NCBI GenBank assembly: GCA_037447605.1
Contig: CM074818.1
Location: 853,781 to 914,839, forward strand
Direction: 5' to 3'
Length of the DNA: 61,059 bases
DNA from: Zygnema circumcarinatum
Lineage: Eukaryota > Streptophyta > Zygnematophyceae > Zygnematales > Zygnemataceae
Below are positions 37,834 through 56,916 of this stretch, in pieces. The stretch's first letter is position 1, and each line of letters opens with the position of its first letter. Position numbers and translations under genes: made by a program. The notes under the pieces are model-generated. The model made no database searches. It worked only from the letters and a program-made list of their open reading frames with translations, and was not told where the DNA came from.

Positions 37834-40800
37834 CGCTTCTCCCGCTCTTCGACTTCCCGCTCACTCCTCTCCTCTTGCTCCTCTTGCTTCCCCTCCCTCT
37901 CTCTCTCTCTCTCACGAGGGGCAACCGTAACATACGACAGCACCATCTAAACCCTAAAACTTCGTCCGCCCTAAACCCCGGTGGGCCCCACCGGCTCACC
38001 TCCTCCAGGAGGGCCCCTTTGGCCTCCTCCGGAATGCGCCCCCCGATGGACTCCGCTAGGGCTGAGCTGGCACTCCAGATGACGTCACGTCGCTCCTGCC
38101 ATCACCGCCCTTAACCCTAACTATGTGAAACAGACAGACCCCACCCGTCAATCTCAGACTCAGATTTTGCAATATCAAAAACCAAGAAAACAGTACAAGC
38201 TATTCTTCACGGCTGAAGGCTTATATGCTGCAAAGTGCCCCAAAAATTAGTTGAGATTTCTGCAGTTTCACCTGCATAGAGAGGGTGATCCCCCCTTCCT
38301 TGAGCACTTTCCGATAGTCCTCCGCCCTCTCCACCTGCTTCCTCCCCCGCCCTTAACTTGCGTGAGGGCAACCCAGTACCAGCAGGAGACTTCCCCCCTT
38401 CTCCGCTCCTCTACACTCTCTCCCCCACTCTCCCTCTCCCTCTCTCCCCCACTCTCCCTCTCCCTCTCTCCCCCACTCTCCCTCTCCCTCTCTCCCCCTC
38501 TCCCCCTCTCCCTCTCTCCCCCTCTCTCTTCGCTACCTCACCTCTGCTCCTCTACACTCTCTCGCTCTCTTTCCCTCTCTCTCTGCCTCTCCCTCTCTCC
38601 CCCTCTCCCTCTCTCCCACTCTCTCCCTCTCCCTCTCCCTCTCTCTTCCTCTCCCTCTCTCTCCCTCTCTCCCCCTCTCCCTCTCTCCCACTCTCTCCCT
38701 CTCCCTCTCCCTCTCTCTCCCTCTCCCTCTCTCCCCTCTCCCTCTCCCTCTCCCTCTCCCTCTCTCTCCCTCTCCCTCTCTCTCCCTCTCTCCTCCTCTC
38801 TCTCACTCTCCGCTCTCTCACCTCCACAGTGGGCTGCTCGGCGCTCCGCAGGAGGCGCGTGGTGCGGGCGGTGGCGAGGCGCGCGAAGGCGAAGGGGACC
38901 AGCGCTTCGCCGTGGAGGGCCAGAACCCACCGGAGGGGCCGGCTGTACACGGCCTGGGGGAGGGAGAGAGGGAGGGGGGGAGGGAGAGAGAGAGAGAGAG
39001 AGGACGAGGAAGGGATGGTGGGGAAGGGAGGGAGAAGAGACGAGGAGAGAGAAGAAAAAGCTCTGCCCGAGGAGCGGGAACTCTGTCCAGGAAAAGCGAG
39101 TGGAAATAGCGTGTAGCTTGATCATTTTACAATTACGAAATAATGGCGAAACCTTTGATGGCCATGTAATAATGCCCCCGCCGAACCCGGTCAGTTAGAA
39201 GAACCAACCTAAAGGAAGAGGGAGACAAATCCTTATATATATACATATATGTTCTGAAACCCCTGAAGATATCCCAACCCTAAACCCTAACCCTTAAACC
39301 CTAACCCCTAAACCCTAACCCCTAAACCCTAACCCCTAACCCCTAAACCCTAACCCCTAAACCCTAACCCTAACCCCTATCCCCCTAAACCCTAAACCTT
39401 AAACCCTAAACCCTAACCCCTATCCCCCTAAACCCCCACGTGAGCATGGACAGCTTTCCTACCGAGGAGTTCCACCGCATGGTTTTCGGGAAGGCGAGCG
39501 CGGCGAGCAGCGCGGGCAGCTCCTCCGCGAGGACCTCCGCGGCGGGGCGGGCGCGCTCCTGCACTGTCACGTAGACGTACTCGGTGCCCTTCTCCTCCCT
39601 CACATGGACTGCCTCCACCGACACATTGTTCTTCCGGCAAAACCCCTCCAAGGCCTGGGCAACAACCACACCAACAACAACCAAAAAAAAAAATCGAGAC
39701 GATTCAGACTTGGAAAAGAAGATTTAAGAAACTTCGGAGCGTGAAATTTCAGGAGAGTAAGAACCACGAGTTGGAGCCGGGGAGTGAGGGGAAGGAAAGG
39801 AAGGGGAGGGTTTTTGGGGAGGGTTTTGGTGACCTTGGTGGCGGCGCCCTGCGCGTCGAAGGCTTTGGCCTTGGGGGGCCCTCTGAGGTCCGTACGGCGC
39901 GCCTCCTGCGTCGCGTGGAGGGCCTGGACGATCACGGCCGTTCGTCGCGGCGATCCGGTGACGGACACGGCGCCATGTGGCAGCCGCAGACGCGCCAGGA
40001 GGGCCGGGATGGCGGCCTCCAACTGAACGGAAACGGAAACGGAAACGGAAACGGAAACGGAAACGGGAACGTGGGAACGGGATCGGGAACAGGATGGAAC
40101 AAATCAGAAGGGAACGGCACGGGAGGGGAAGGGGAAAGAGGAGGGAGGAGGTCAAAGAGAGAGAGGAGAGAGAAGGGAAGAGAGGATGAGAGGGAGGAGG
40201 TCAGAGAGAGAGAGAGAGGAGAGAAGAGGAGAGGTGGAGAGGGAGAGGTCGGAGAGAGAGAGGAGAGAGAAGAGAAGAGAGGAGGAGAGGGAGGGGCCAG
40301 AGCAGGATGGAACGGAGCAAAACGGTACGGTACGGTACGGAACATGCAGAATGGAACACAGAACGTGGGTGTCAGCAAGCATGAGAAAAGGATAAGACCA
40401 TAATTTGTTTATTGATAATTCTCATTATCAATTGCAATAAGAGTCAGAAAATACCTGCTTGATGCCGCTGCTGACGTCATCAGGAGGGAGCTCCTCCGAC
40501 CCTATCTCCAGCACAAAATCCCGCGGAGTATCCGGAAGCTGACGTGGCAGCTGAGCTGGCAGCGGAGGCTCGGGCTCCTGCCACGTGCCGAGGGGGTGTC
40601 CGAGGCTCGCCCGAGTCTCCACCCAAAGCTGAGCGCACTGCCGAGCCAAGCTGCCTCAAAAACCACCCCCCCCCTCGCATCACTTAAACTATTCCCTTCT
40701 CTCAACTTTAACTTTAAAGGAAAGGAAAGGACAGGAAAGAGAGGGTAACATGGGCCACCAACAAATTGTTCATGCACAACTTGTTTACATGAGAACTACA

Positions 40801-43118
40801 AGCTATGGGCTATTTTTGGACTCACTTTCGCATGCGAGCAAAAAATCGGGCTCGTTCCGTTACTCCGATGGCTCCTCGAGCATCTAAAATGTTGAAAATG
40901 TGAGATGTTTTCAAAACGTTATCGTACCTGCAGCCCTCTCCCACTCCCTCTCTCCCATCAGCCCTCTCCCTCTCCCTGTCCCTCTCCCACTCCCTCTCCC
41001 TCTCCATCTCCCTCTCCCTCTCCCACTCCCTCTCTCCCATCAGGCCACTCTCCACCGCCTGCAGCATCAAACCTCTCCGCTTCAGAATTGAAATCAGAAA
41101 AAAAAAAAACCATGTCCAAAAGGAGCCTTCCAAGAAAGAAGAATTTTTTGTTGAGTCTGTCTCTTGCAGGAAAGCCCAACCTTTTAAGTTTCCGGGGACA
41201 AAATTTTTAAAGGGTTCAGGGTTCAGATTTTAGATTTAGAGCATTAAGAGGCCTACGCAGGAATCGGTAAACCCTTTTCGAGCATGGAACGGGCCTCCGC
41301 ATCATATAACTCGAATCTCTGCTTTGCACGTGCCACGTCAGCATGCTCCAAATTGAAAGCACTCATCTCCTTCTCATTCTCGAGGAAGAGCTCTCCATAT
41401 GTTATTCCGGGGGCGTAGATTATGTCTTTGAAGTGGTTCACGCCCTGCAGGAAAAGCAGTTCACATGTGTCAGTTTCAGTTGCAGTTTCAGTTTCAGTTT
41501 CAGTTTCAGTTCCAGTTTCAGTTCAGGCTGCATCAGTTTCAGATGCGGAGGGGTTGTCATTTCAATCGCATCGAAATTTCAAAAAAAAAAAAAAAAAAAA
41601 GATTTAAAATTTCGGTTTCCGTTAAAGTCCCACTTGAATTTCCTTAAAAAAACTAAAACCTTCTGCAAATTGGGCCGCGCGAAACGAGTACTTTCATGGA
41701 CCCTATGTTTTGAAAAAGCTTTAGCCGGGAAGCCGCCGAACATTGACAGAAATCCCCCAAAAACGTGGCGAAAATAGCTCCCTACTTGTGGGGCTTCCCC
41801 ATTGCTTCTATTCTTGTTTGATTTTAAAAGTTTGAAGGGTTTTTAGGGGTTTTAGAGTTTTTAGGCATTCGACATCTTCCAGCGAGTGCATTATTAGGGT
41901 TTTTAGGGGTTTTAGGGTTTTTAGGGTTCCACCTGCAGCGCCATTATGATGCGCTCAAGGCCGTACGTGATCTCCACCGACACCGGCGATAAGGGCATGC
42001 TGCCTGCCTGCCCCCCTCCATGGAAAGCCCCCACTGTCAACAACAGCAACCACTCCTCTCCCACTCCCACTCTCTCTCCCATTCCCATACCCAACTCGAT
42101 CCAACCCATCATCCCCCTCAGACTCACACGTTAAACCCACTCCCCCTCCCACCCTCACCACTCCCTTTCCTCCACCTCTCCTCTACCTACCCCCGCTCTC
42201 CCGCACTCAACCCATGGCCCACCCGCCCGCCCTCCCTCCCTCCCTCCCCTCCCTCCCCTCCCCTCCCTCCTTACCCTCCCTCCCCTCCCTCCCCTCCCTC
42301 CCCTCCCTCCCCTCCCTACCCTCCCTCCTCCCTCCCTCCCTCCCCTCCCTCCCTCCCTCCCCTCCCTCCCCTCCCCTCCTCCTCCCTCCCTCCCTCCATC
42401 TCTCCCTCCCCTCCCCTCCTCCCTCCCTCCTCCCTCCCTCCCTCTCCCTCCCTCCCTCTCCCTCCCTCCCACCCTCCCTCCCTCCCTCCCTCTCCCCCCT
42501 CCCCCCTCCCCCTCCCTCCCTCCCTCCCTCCCCTCCCCTCCCTCCCTCCCTCCTCCCTCCCTCCCTCCCTCCTCCCTCCTCCCTCCCCCTCCCCTCCCCT
42601 CCTCCCTCCCTCCCCTCCCCTCCCTCCCTCCCCTCCCCTCCCCCCCCTCCCCCTCCCTCCCTCACCCCCCCTCCCCTCCTCCCTCCCTCCCCTCCCCCCT
42701 CCCTCCCTCACCCCCCCTCCCTCCCTCCCCTCCCCACCCCTCCCCTCCCCTCCCCACCCCTCCCCTCCCCTCCCTCCCTCCCCTCCCTCCCCTCCCCTCC
42801 CTCCCTCCCCTCCCCACCCCTCCCTCCCCTCCCTCCCTCCCCTCCCTCCCCTCCCTTCCCTCCCTCCCACCTGCTGGAAGTACGTGAACTGCGCTATCTC
42901 CATCCCGTCCAGCCAGACCTCCCACCCCAGCCCCCACGCCCCCAGCGCGGGGCTCTCCCAGTCGTCCTCCACAAACCGCAGATCGCGCTCCGCCGCGCGC
43001 GCGCCCAAAGCGGCCAAACTGCCGAGGAACAGCTCCTGGGCGTTGCCGGGCTCGGGCTTCAGGATCACCTGTTAGGAGACAGGGGAGGGGGTGGGATTTA
43101 GGGTTGGGGTTTTGGGGT

Positions 43119-43150
<32 letters not shown>

Positions 43151-45647
43151 GGTTTAGGGTTTAGGGTTGAGGGTTTAGGGTTTAGGGTTGAGGGTTAAGG
43201 GTTGAGGGTTTAGGGTTTAGGGTTTAGGGTTGAGGGTTTAGGGTTTAGGGTTGAGGGTTTAGGGTTTCGGGTTTCGGATTTAGGGTTTAGGGTGGAGGGA
43301 GGTGAGGTGGGGCCCCAGGGGGGGAGGAGAAGGGAAGAGGGAATTAGGGCTTAGGATTTAGGGGTGGGGGGTCCCAGTTGGGAGGTGGGTTGAGTTAGAA
43401 AGATGTTGCGGTTTGGGGCATAAGGGGGGTGGGGGTTTAACGCGCTTCTGGAAAGACGGGGTTCGTGAGTTTGGTTTCGGAGATGGGAATAGACAGCGAC
43501 ATGTCGGTCAAAAGAGACATTTTTTAATAGGAGAGTAAAGATGGGCCATCCCCCCTCGCCCCTCCCCTCTCCCCTTCTCCACCCCTCCTCTCTCCTCCTC
43601 CCTCTCCCCCCTCCCCCTCCCCTCCCCTCCCCCTCCCCCTCCCCCTCCCCCTCCCCCTCCCCCTCCCCCACCCCCTCCCCCTCCCCCTCCCCCTCCCCCT
43701 CCCCCCCTCCCCCTCCCCACCCTCCCCCTCCCCCTCCCCCCTCCCCTCCTCCCTCCCCTCCCCCTCCCCCTCCGCCCTCCTCCCCTCCCCACCCCCTCCC
43801 CCTCCCCCTCCCCCTCCCCATCCCTCCCCTCCCTCCCTCCCTCCCTCCCTCCCTCCCTCCCTGTCCACCTGGAACTGCGTGTGCCGCTGCACGCGGTTGG
43901 GGTTCTCCCCGTAGCGGCTGTCGTCCGGCCGCACGCTCGGCTCCGCGTAGGCGACGCGCCACGGCTCGGGCCCCAGCACGCGCAGAAAGGTGGCCGGGTT
44001 CATTGTACCGGCGCCGACCTCCGTGTTGCTCGCCTGCAGGAGGGCGCACCCCGCCTTCGCCCAAAAGGCCTGCACAGCCGCAACCCTTGGCTGGTTGGTT
44101 CACATCACTTCCTGCCGCTCCCTCTCCCTCTTCCTCTCCTTCCCCTCCCGCTTGTGTCCCCTCTCCATCTCCCTCTCCCTCTCCCCTCTCCCTCTCGCCT
44201 CTCCCGTCTTCCCTCTCTCCTCGCTAACCTCTCGCCTCTCCCCTCTCCCCTTTCCCCACCCCCCTACCGCTCCCACCGCTCCCCATCCGTCTCCCACACT
44301 ACTCTCCCTCCCCTCTCCCTCTCCTTTTCCCAAGCCCTTTCCCATTTCCGTTATCACTCGCTGCCGTGTTTTCTCTCCTCTTTCCCCTCGCCCCCCTCCC
44401 TTCTCCCTCTCCATCTCCCTCTCTCACTCCCTTTTCCTCTGGATGTCGTTCTCCCTCGCCCCTCTCCTTTCGCCTCCCTCTCTCGCTCCTCTCCCTCTCC
44501 CTCAAACGTCCTCTCCCAATACCCTCCCGCACTCTTCCATTATCCACACATTCCCTCAAGTCTCTCGCTATCGCTCTCCCTTAACGCTACCCCTACCTCT
44601 TGTCTCTCCCTACGTTCGTCGTATCATCAAACTTCCTCAAAATACGAAAACATAAGAACAATTTCAAAAGCAGCGATCCTCCTGGTATGTGTAAACACTA
44701 AAGGTTTGGGAAAGTTCCATGGTTTGTGGTTTGAGAAAAAATAAAAAAAAAGGTTAATAAGGGAGTAATGTATGTATTAAATTTGAAGGTTAATTTGCTA
44801 AATTTTAGTACAATTCGAGGTTATGCTTACGCTTTGAAGCAGTAAAAAAAAAAAAAAAACAAAACATTGATCCCACTGTTACAAATGCCACTTTGAAGAT
44901 AAAAATTAAGAAAATACAAAAGTCCCGAGAGACGGTAGACCCCTCTGCCCCCTTCAACATGCCACGTGGCACCACCTGCAGCCGTTGAATCGCTTCCTGG
45001 AAAGTCGGAACATCTCCCTCAGAATGCATCGCAGCCGTCGGCTCTCCCTCCTCGGCCGCCTGAACCCTCTCCCCCGCTCCAAGCCCATTGCTGCCTACCT
45101 CTCCCTCTCCCTCACTCACTCTCTCCCGCTGCTGGGGCTCTCCCTCCACCACTGTGCTGCTGCCAGCTGGCACAGCCTGACTGCCGCAACGCGCGCCACG
45201 TGGCAGCAAACCATTGGCCCGAAAAGATGCCTTCAAGCCAATGCGAGAGGGGAGGGAGAGAGAGAGGGAGAGAGAGAGAGAGAGAGTGGGAGCACTTATG
45301 GAGCGGGTGGGAGAGAGGGAGTGAGAGGGAAGGAGGGAGGAGGAGGAGGACGCGGCCATGGCGCCACGTGGAGTGTGGGGAATGGCGCAGAGGGGAAGTT
45401 GGGGCTGCTGGGGTCGTGCCACGTGGCACCCACTGAGGGTTTTGAGTGACAGGTGGCGCGCTAGGAGGAGGCGAGGCGCCGCCGCACGTGTGAGGGGGCC
45501 CATGGCGGCCGGGCCCGGCGAGCGTGCCACGTGGCACGAGCTGGAGAGGATAGCTGTCCCCGCTCTCATGGCGCCACGTGGCGGGCTGCGGGGGGACGAG
45601 CTCGGGCGGAGAGAGGAGGAGAGGCCGCTGGAGGGCGCCATGGCCAT
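32160..45647 (-). CDS. EDD1: Organellar glycyl-tRNA synthetase, fused alpha-beta type
   Basis: Bacterial-type class II enzyme charging tRNA-Gly in chloroplasts and mitochondria, with alpha and beta subunits in one chain. I trace 24 exons, in transcript order: 45647-44976, 44069-43869, 43068-42871, 42007-41933, 41444-41257, 40927-40826, 40650-40455, 40022-39834, 39654-39463, 38953-38822, 38334-38272, 38095-38000, 37739-37519, 36988-36895, 36723-36505, 36359-36265, 35151-35061, 34858-34754, 34561-34523, 34063-33974, 33539-33438, 33221-33140, 32856-32771 and 32258-32160. Every phase closes: 1208 residues (Arabidopsis about 1067). Exons 1-7 hold a long Ser/Arg-rich transit peptide, then the alpha catalytic part ([30 protein letters not shown]). 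Exon 8 onward is beta, ending VDLSQLPGF as in plants. The start at MAMAP is a choice; an in-frame ATG lies at 45725. It diverges from RPT1. Confidence 0.93.
35632..36252 (+). repeat. Interstitial telomere-like array (CCCTAA)n in EDD1 intron 16
   Basis: About 620 bp of the six-base CCCTAA unit (TTAGGG on the coding strand), with scattered CCCTAC and one CCCTAG variant. It is distinct from the seven-base CCCTAAA of most plants, which appears in looser form elsewhere in the window. It lies between exons 16 and 17 of EDD1, whose flanking splice sites are intact. Its Asn-Pro open frame is an artefact. Confidence 0.95.
37130..37500. repeat. GCATGCATGTATG minisatellite in EDD1 intron 13
   Basis: Degenerate tetramer/octamer repeat of GCATGCATGTATG type, interrupted at about 37,230-37,300 by unique sequence. 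It is the same word family as 7,730-7,990. It abuts the exon 13 donor at 37,518. Confidence 0.8.
38400..38820 (+). repeat. CT-rich repeat in EDD1 intron 10
   Basis: Imperfect CTCTCCCTCTCC units fill the intron between EDD1 exons 10 and 11. The open frames in it are low-complexity artefacts. Confidence 0.85.
39265..39440 (+). repeat. Degenerate (CCCTAAAC) telomere-like words in EDD1 intron 9
   Basis: AACCCTAA / AACCCCTAA units, loosely tandem. Similar stretches lie at 29,210-29,310, 33,060-33,135, 34,130-34,410, 43,090-43,290, 48,740-49,270, 51,935-52,110 and 59,820-60,190, all in introns. Confidence 0.8.
42220..42870 (+). repeat. (CCCTCC)n low-complexity tract in EDD1 intron 3
   Basis: About 650 bp of CCCTCC/CCCTCCCT variants between exons 3 and 4. 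A related CCCCCT tract at 43,550-43,865 fills intron 2. Purine-rich on the coding strand. Confidence 0.9.
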
Positions 45648-46141
45648 GGCTCCTTTCTCAAAGGTCGGCCAATAAAAGCTTGCCACGTGTACAAAATGAT
45701 TACGTGGCAGGTCACGATTGGGCAAATCCTCGGGATAAAAAGTTCAGGCTCCGGTGGCGTTGCTGTTTCTGTTCTTTGCAGTTCAGTCACAGTTTTGGGT
45801 CGCGGCGGCAATAAGTTCCGTGTATATGATATGTTCGCTGTGACAGTTCCGTAGAATGACAATTTCCATGTAGTCAACGTGACAATGTCACGGGGTCGAA
45901 ATTATTTGTAAATAACCACAATTTTGGTCTCAACCCTCTCTCTCTCTCTCCCAACCCTCCTGGTTCCCTCGCCCTGTCCTCTCCCTCTCCACTCAAACGC
46001 GCTCTATCTCACTTCTCACTCTCTCGCCTCTCGCTTTCCTCTCTTTCCTGCTCTACCTCCCTCCGTTGTTTCCCCCTTTTTGTATCTCTTGCTCTCTCTC
46101 TCTCCCTCTATCTCTCTCTCTTCTCTCTCCCTCTCAGAGCC
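45648..46141. promoter_or_regulatory. Shared divergent promoter region of EDD1 (-) and RPT1 (+)
   Basis: Only 494 bp separate the two start codons. It contains CCAAT-type sites (GGCCAAT near 45,666; ATTGG near 45,716), CCACGTGT at about 45,682 and TACGTGGCA at about 45,702, and then a CT-rich tract from 45,937 into the RPT1 leader. No clear TATA box for RPT1. Shared control is inferred from spacing. Confidence 0.6.
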
Positions 46142-52660
<6,519 letters not shown>

Positions 52661-54959
52661 CGGAGTAACTGACAGGGCACAGCGTTGGTGTACAGTTCGA
52701 CGGTGTTGTGGGGGACATGGAACAAACGCCGCCGGGGTGGATCTGTGGTAGATTGGGGCATTTGGGGAGGGTTAAAACGATTCAAAAAATAGGATGTAAG
52801 GAATTGAATTGAATGGAAGTTAATGGATTCAAGGCACGCCGTTCTGTATTGTGTTCCTGCGAAAAAACTGGAAGTGGAACTGGAATTGAAACTGCCTCTG
52901 AAACTGAGGAAAGTTGGCTTGGCGCACATAGTACGCCAACAAAAAAAAAACGGCCAATGGGCCAATGGCAGGCCGTACAGCTGCCGGATGCCGTACAATC
53001 GGGTGTGCTTGTATTGGCATATCGCCGGCCGTTTCGAGCTGGCTGGCTGCCGTCCTTGCCTGCTTGTGTGACTATACGGACTGGCAGTGATGTCACGCGA
53101 GTGCGTGCGCTCCACCATAGGGAGAGGCCTCGTGTCGTTGGATGACGTCACCGGGTTTCCAGTTTCTCCCCAACGTTGCAAACCCATCCGACTCATGACG
53201 TCAGGACATGTCAGGATGCGGCCCACTTTGCTGGCGTAAACTCGCGCGTGCGGACGGTTGAAGTCCAACAGTTGAAAGGGTTCTTGGAGTTTTCAGGGTT
53301 TAACCCAAAAAACCCTAAAAACCCATTTCCGGGGTTGCAAAGTTTCCGCCGCTGTTTGCAACTCTATCTCAAATAGAAAAAAAAAAAAAATTGGACCCCA
53401 GTTGTAATTATTAAGATACCGTTCAGCTCGGCCGGTATCGCCTGTATCGGAATATCGAGCGTATCGGCCGTCAATTTCGGTCCCTTCCGTACAGCTTAAG
53501 ACCAACGAGTGCGAGAGAAGGGGCCATACATTGAAGATTTTGTTTTGAAATGAGGCCAATCAGAAATTGCCACGTGATATTATTACGCATGGTAGACTGT
53601 GATTGGTTAGATGACGTAGATCGTGCCATTAGATACGACGAGTCTCTGAAGTCCTTCAAAGATTCGGTCTCGACCAATGGGAAGCGAGACCCAGATTCAT
53701 CACACTTGGCAATGTCGCCTGGTGGCCGGATGGTGCCTGCCAGGGCTTCTTATTTGTCGTTTTGTACCGCCAGGGAATGGAGCCGCCGGATGACGCCACG
53801 TGGCGGCAACACGCTGCGCCGAAACGGCTTCCACACGTGCGGTTGTGGCAGTTTTGTCGGGAAGCGGTTACGGTATTGTCCAACTATACCGTACCCGCTT
53901 TCCGACAAACCCGTACGGGATTCGAAAAGACCCGAACTAGAGCCCTAAGTGCAAGATATGCATTTCTTTTATTTTTTTGTTTTTTAAAATTTCAACAAGC
54001 AGCCGAGCGAGCAAGAGGGTTGCAATTATTTACAATTTTTGTGCAATCAAGACACGAAAATCTGCCCGAAAGACAAATCCTTTATACCAAGACGACAAAA
54101 ACCGTTGACAATTTATAAATCAGCAAAGGACCTCTCCATGTGTGTCACAGATTCGTTGACTTCATATTTGTCGATACTATAATTTCAATGTCCTTTTCTG
54201 CCGCCCGTTGCCTTCCGAATCCCGTACGGCTCCAGGTCGATCCAGCTGTCCGTACCGCCTCCCTTTGTACGGTGCTACGTACGAAAAAAACGAATTTCCG
54301 GCTAAAGCGTCGGCGGCACGTCAAGCCAAAAGTGCCCTACAGCTCAAGGTGATGTCATGATGATGCCAGGCCATGTAACGTCACGTAGCCGCCTCCGTTT
54401 GCCGCTCCGTACAATGGCGGCGTCGCGAAGTGCCGCCGAGTGACTGAGGGAGAGGGAGAGGGATAGGAAGAGGGGGAAAAAGAGAGGGAGAGGGACGGAC
54501 GGAGAGGACGAGAGAGACGGAGAGGGGGAGTTAGAGGGAGAGGGAGAGAGCTAAAGGAAGAGGGAGAAAGAGGGAGAGGGAGAGAGAGAGGGAGAGGGAC
54601 AGGTATAGGGAGAGGGAGAGGGAGAGATAGAGGAAGAGGGAGAGGGAGAGGAATAGGAGAGGGAGAGGTAGAGGGTGAGGGAGAGGGAGAGAGAGGTAAA
54701 GGGAGAGGGAGGTAGAGAGAGAGGGATAAGGAGAGGGAGAGGGAGAGGGAGAGGGAGAGGTAGAGGGAGAGGGAGAGGCATAGGAGAGGGAGAGTTAGAG
54801 GGTGAGGGAGAGGGAGAGAGAGGTAAAGGGAGAGGGAGAAAAAAGGATATAAAAATAGTGAAAGATCTTTCAATTAAGTGAAAGGGTGAGTGAGAGGCAG
54901 CAGAGAGAGAGGCAGAAAGGTATTCGGATAAAGGCTGTTTGAGAGGGAGACTTAGAACT

Positions 54960-54994
<35 letters not shown>

Positions 54995-54998
54995 GGCA
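52661..54998. other. Intergenic region; no gene seen
   Basis: 52,780-53,300 has many CCGTACAG/CGTACGG words. 53,400-53,470 has TATCGG/CGTATC words. 53,570 and 53,799 carry CCACGTG(GC). 53,880-54,420 has further CCGTACGG words and AT-rich DNA. 54,440-54,840 is an imperfect GAGGGAGA repeat. No conserved coding frame found. Confidence 0.65.
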
Positions 54999-55606
54999 AT
55001 GCAGCACGTGGGGTTGGGAGCTAAGGCCGAGAGGTACAGAGCCAACAGCGCCATGGACCCTCCTCCGTGCGAGAGGGAGGCGACACGTGGCAGCGCGAGG
55101 AGGACGAAGAGCGTTTGGCGCGAGGAGGAGACGGAGGCCCTCCGGCGGCTCATTTGGGGGAGGGCGGGGGAGAGGGGAAGCTTCGGGGAAGGCGCGGAGG
55201 GAGAGGGAGAGGGAGAGAGGGAAGGGAGGGGAGCTTCAAGGCGCCATAGCGAGGTATGTTGCGGTGTGCGTATGTTGGGAGGGGAGTTATGTTGGGGGGT
55301 TGGATGATGTCATGTTGTTCAACATGGGCATGCTCTATGGGTGTGGGCTTGAAGGATGGCATGGGTAGTCATGCATGGGATGGTGAAGGACGCAAAAAGA
55401 GGGAGAATTAGTGAGAGGGCGAGGAGGTGTGATAGAGCGAGGGGTATGATGGCGATTTGGAATTGCGTTAGAGAATGAAGGGAGAGAGACAGAGAGCACT
55501 GTTGTGCGAATATTTCTTTTTTTTTCTTTTTTCTAAGAAAAAAAAATTCCCAGAAGCCCCAAGCCTTGGACCCTGAACTTCAACCCTGTCCTTCTCCTCT
55601 CTCTCA

Positions 55607-55651
<45 letters not shown>

Positions 55652-56916
55652 ATCGCTTGCAGAAGCACAGACCCCTCGCTCGCTCTGAAGCTCTTGGAGA
55701 GGTCCCAAACGCTATTGGGCCGGTAATGGCGCTTGAAGTACCGCCCGGCGGCCCTCCTCCTCGCCGTCCTCGGACCTCCTCTTCGAGTCCATGGCGGCCC
55801 CACGCCTCTCTAAACCCCACATACTCTAAAACCCCCATGGACCCTCTGGGGGCGGCTCTCAGCCCCTTGAGCTCTCTGAAGAGGAGGTGGGAGTTTACGG
55901 ACAAACTGGCAAGCGTTAGTGGCAACGGAACTGAGGGCAGAGATCCCAAGTACGCCCGGCCGGCGTACTCAGACCCTGGGCCAAAGCAGGGCTTTGAGAG
56001 CAGAGCTTGGACGGAGAGTGGGAGCTGGATAGGCCTTGATGAGGTAGTGGGGGGCCATGGCTCCCTCCTTACCTCCTCCTCCTCCTCCATTTCTGGAGTA
56101 TCTCAACCTCAACCTCCGTTGGAATCGCATCGATCGCTTCCGATTTCCTCTACTCCCTTCTCATATACGTGTACTCCCACTCCCACTGTCTCTCTCACTG
56201 GCCTTCCAACTTGTACTCCCACTCCTACTCCCTCTGCACCATTGCCAGGACTTCCAACTTCCCGAACGATTCTAAAAAGTCAATCTTTGGGAGCCTCTCC
56301 CACAGCCTCCCTCTCCTCCATCTTTACTGGGAGCTGCCGTTCTGAGCTCCCCTCTATCGCAGCCCCCCCAGCTTCCTTACAAGCACTTCCAGGAGCTCCG
56401 AGCCATGGCGGAAAGCAGGAGAAGAAGAAGTCGCTACTTTCATACCTGAGAGCGTCCTGGCCTACCCTTAGAAAGGAGGGGACTACCGCAAGGCACTGCC
56501 GGGGTTCAGAGAAGGGTTTAGAGGGGGGGGGGGTGGCGAGAAATCTCTTCTGCGTGGAGGATGAAATCACAGGCCTTGAAGAAAATGTACGTTTAGAGTT
56601 GGCTGATATTCAGAGAATTTTCTCTGAAGAGGTGGAGCCGCAGCTGCAACCTGCGGCAAGCGGATCGACGGATAATTTTGCGAAGTGTTTAATGGGTTAT
56701 GAAACTGCGCAGCATGTGGAGAGGAGGGAGGGTTTCCGGCCGGATCTATTGCTGGAAGGAGCTGAGGCAGCGTGGGAGGAGAGAGGGAGGTACAGTTTGG
56801 CGGAGCTTTTGGCGGAAGTTATGGCGGACGGGACGTGTGCAGAGTCGGAGGCTGTGAGCGATCTTGAGTTGGAGGTGCCCTTGTGGCTTCCCTCAGCAGA
56901 TACAATAATGGGTTGA
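54999..56916 (+). CDS. Unrecognised Ser/Pro-rich protein, two exons
   Basis: Exon 1 at 54999-55253 (or from the better-context ATG at 55053) joins in phase 0 to 55663-56916 through a GT..AG intron whose acceptor follows a CT tract. Length is about 502 or 484 residues. Near the N-terminus WREEETEALRRLIW vaguely recalls a SANT/Myb helix, but the later tryptophans are missing. The middle is Ser/Pro/Thr rich with TPTP runs. The C-terminal 150 residues are more complex and acidic (DEITGLEENVRLELADIQRI, then AELLAEVMADG). An 11-G homopolymer near 56,523-56,533 lies in the frame, so sequencing error could affect it. The long second exon with normal composition argues for a real gene. No function proposed. 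Confidence 0.55.
55607..55649 (+). repeat. (CT)n before the second exon of the unrecognised gene
   Basis: CT microsatellite, continuing into the CCCATCGCTTGCAG acceptor; it probably serves as the polypyrimidine tract. Confidence 0.85.

Noticed and set aside
42020-43101. 300-350 residue Pro/Ser/Leu frames and Gly/Arg/Glu frames on the opposite strand
   Set aside because: Low-complexity CCCTCC repeat in an EDD1 intron. Only the short EDD1 exons inside are supported.
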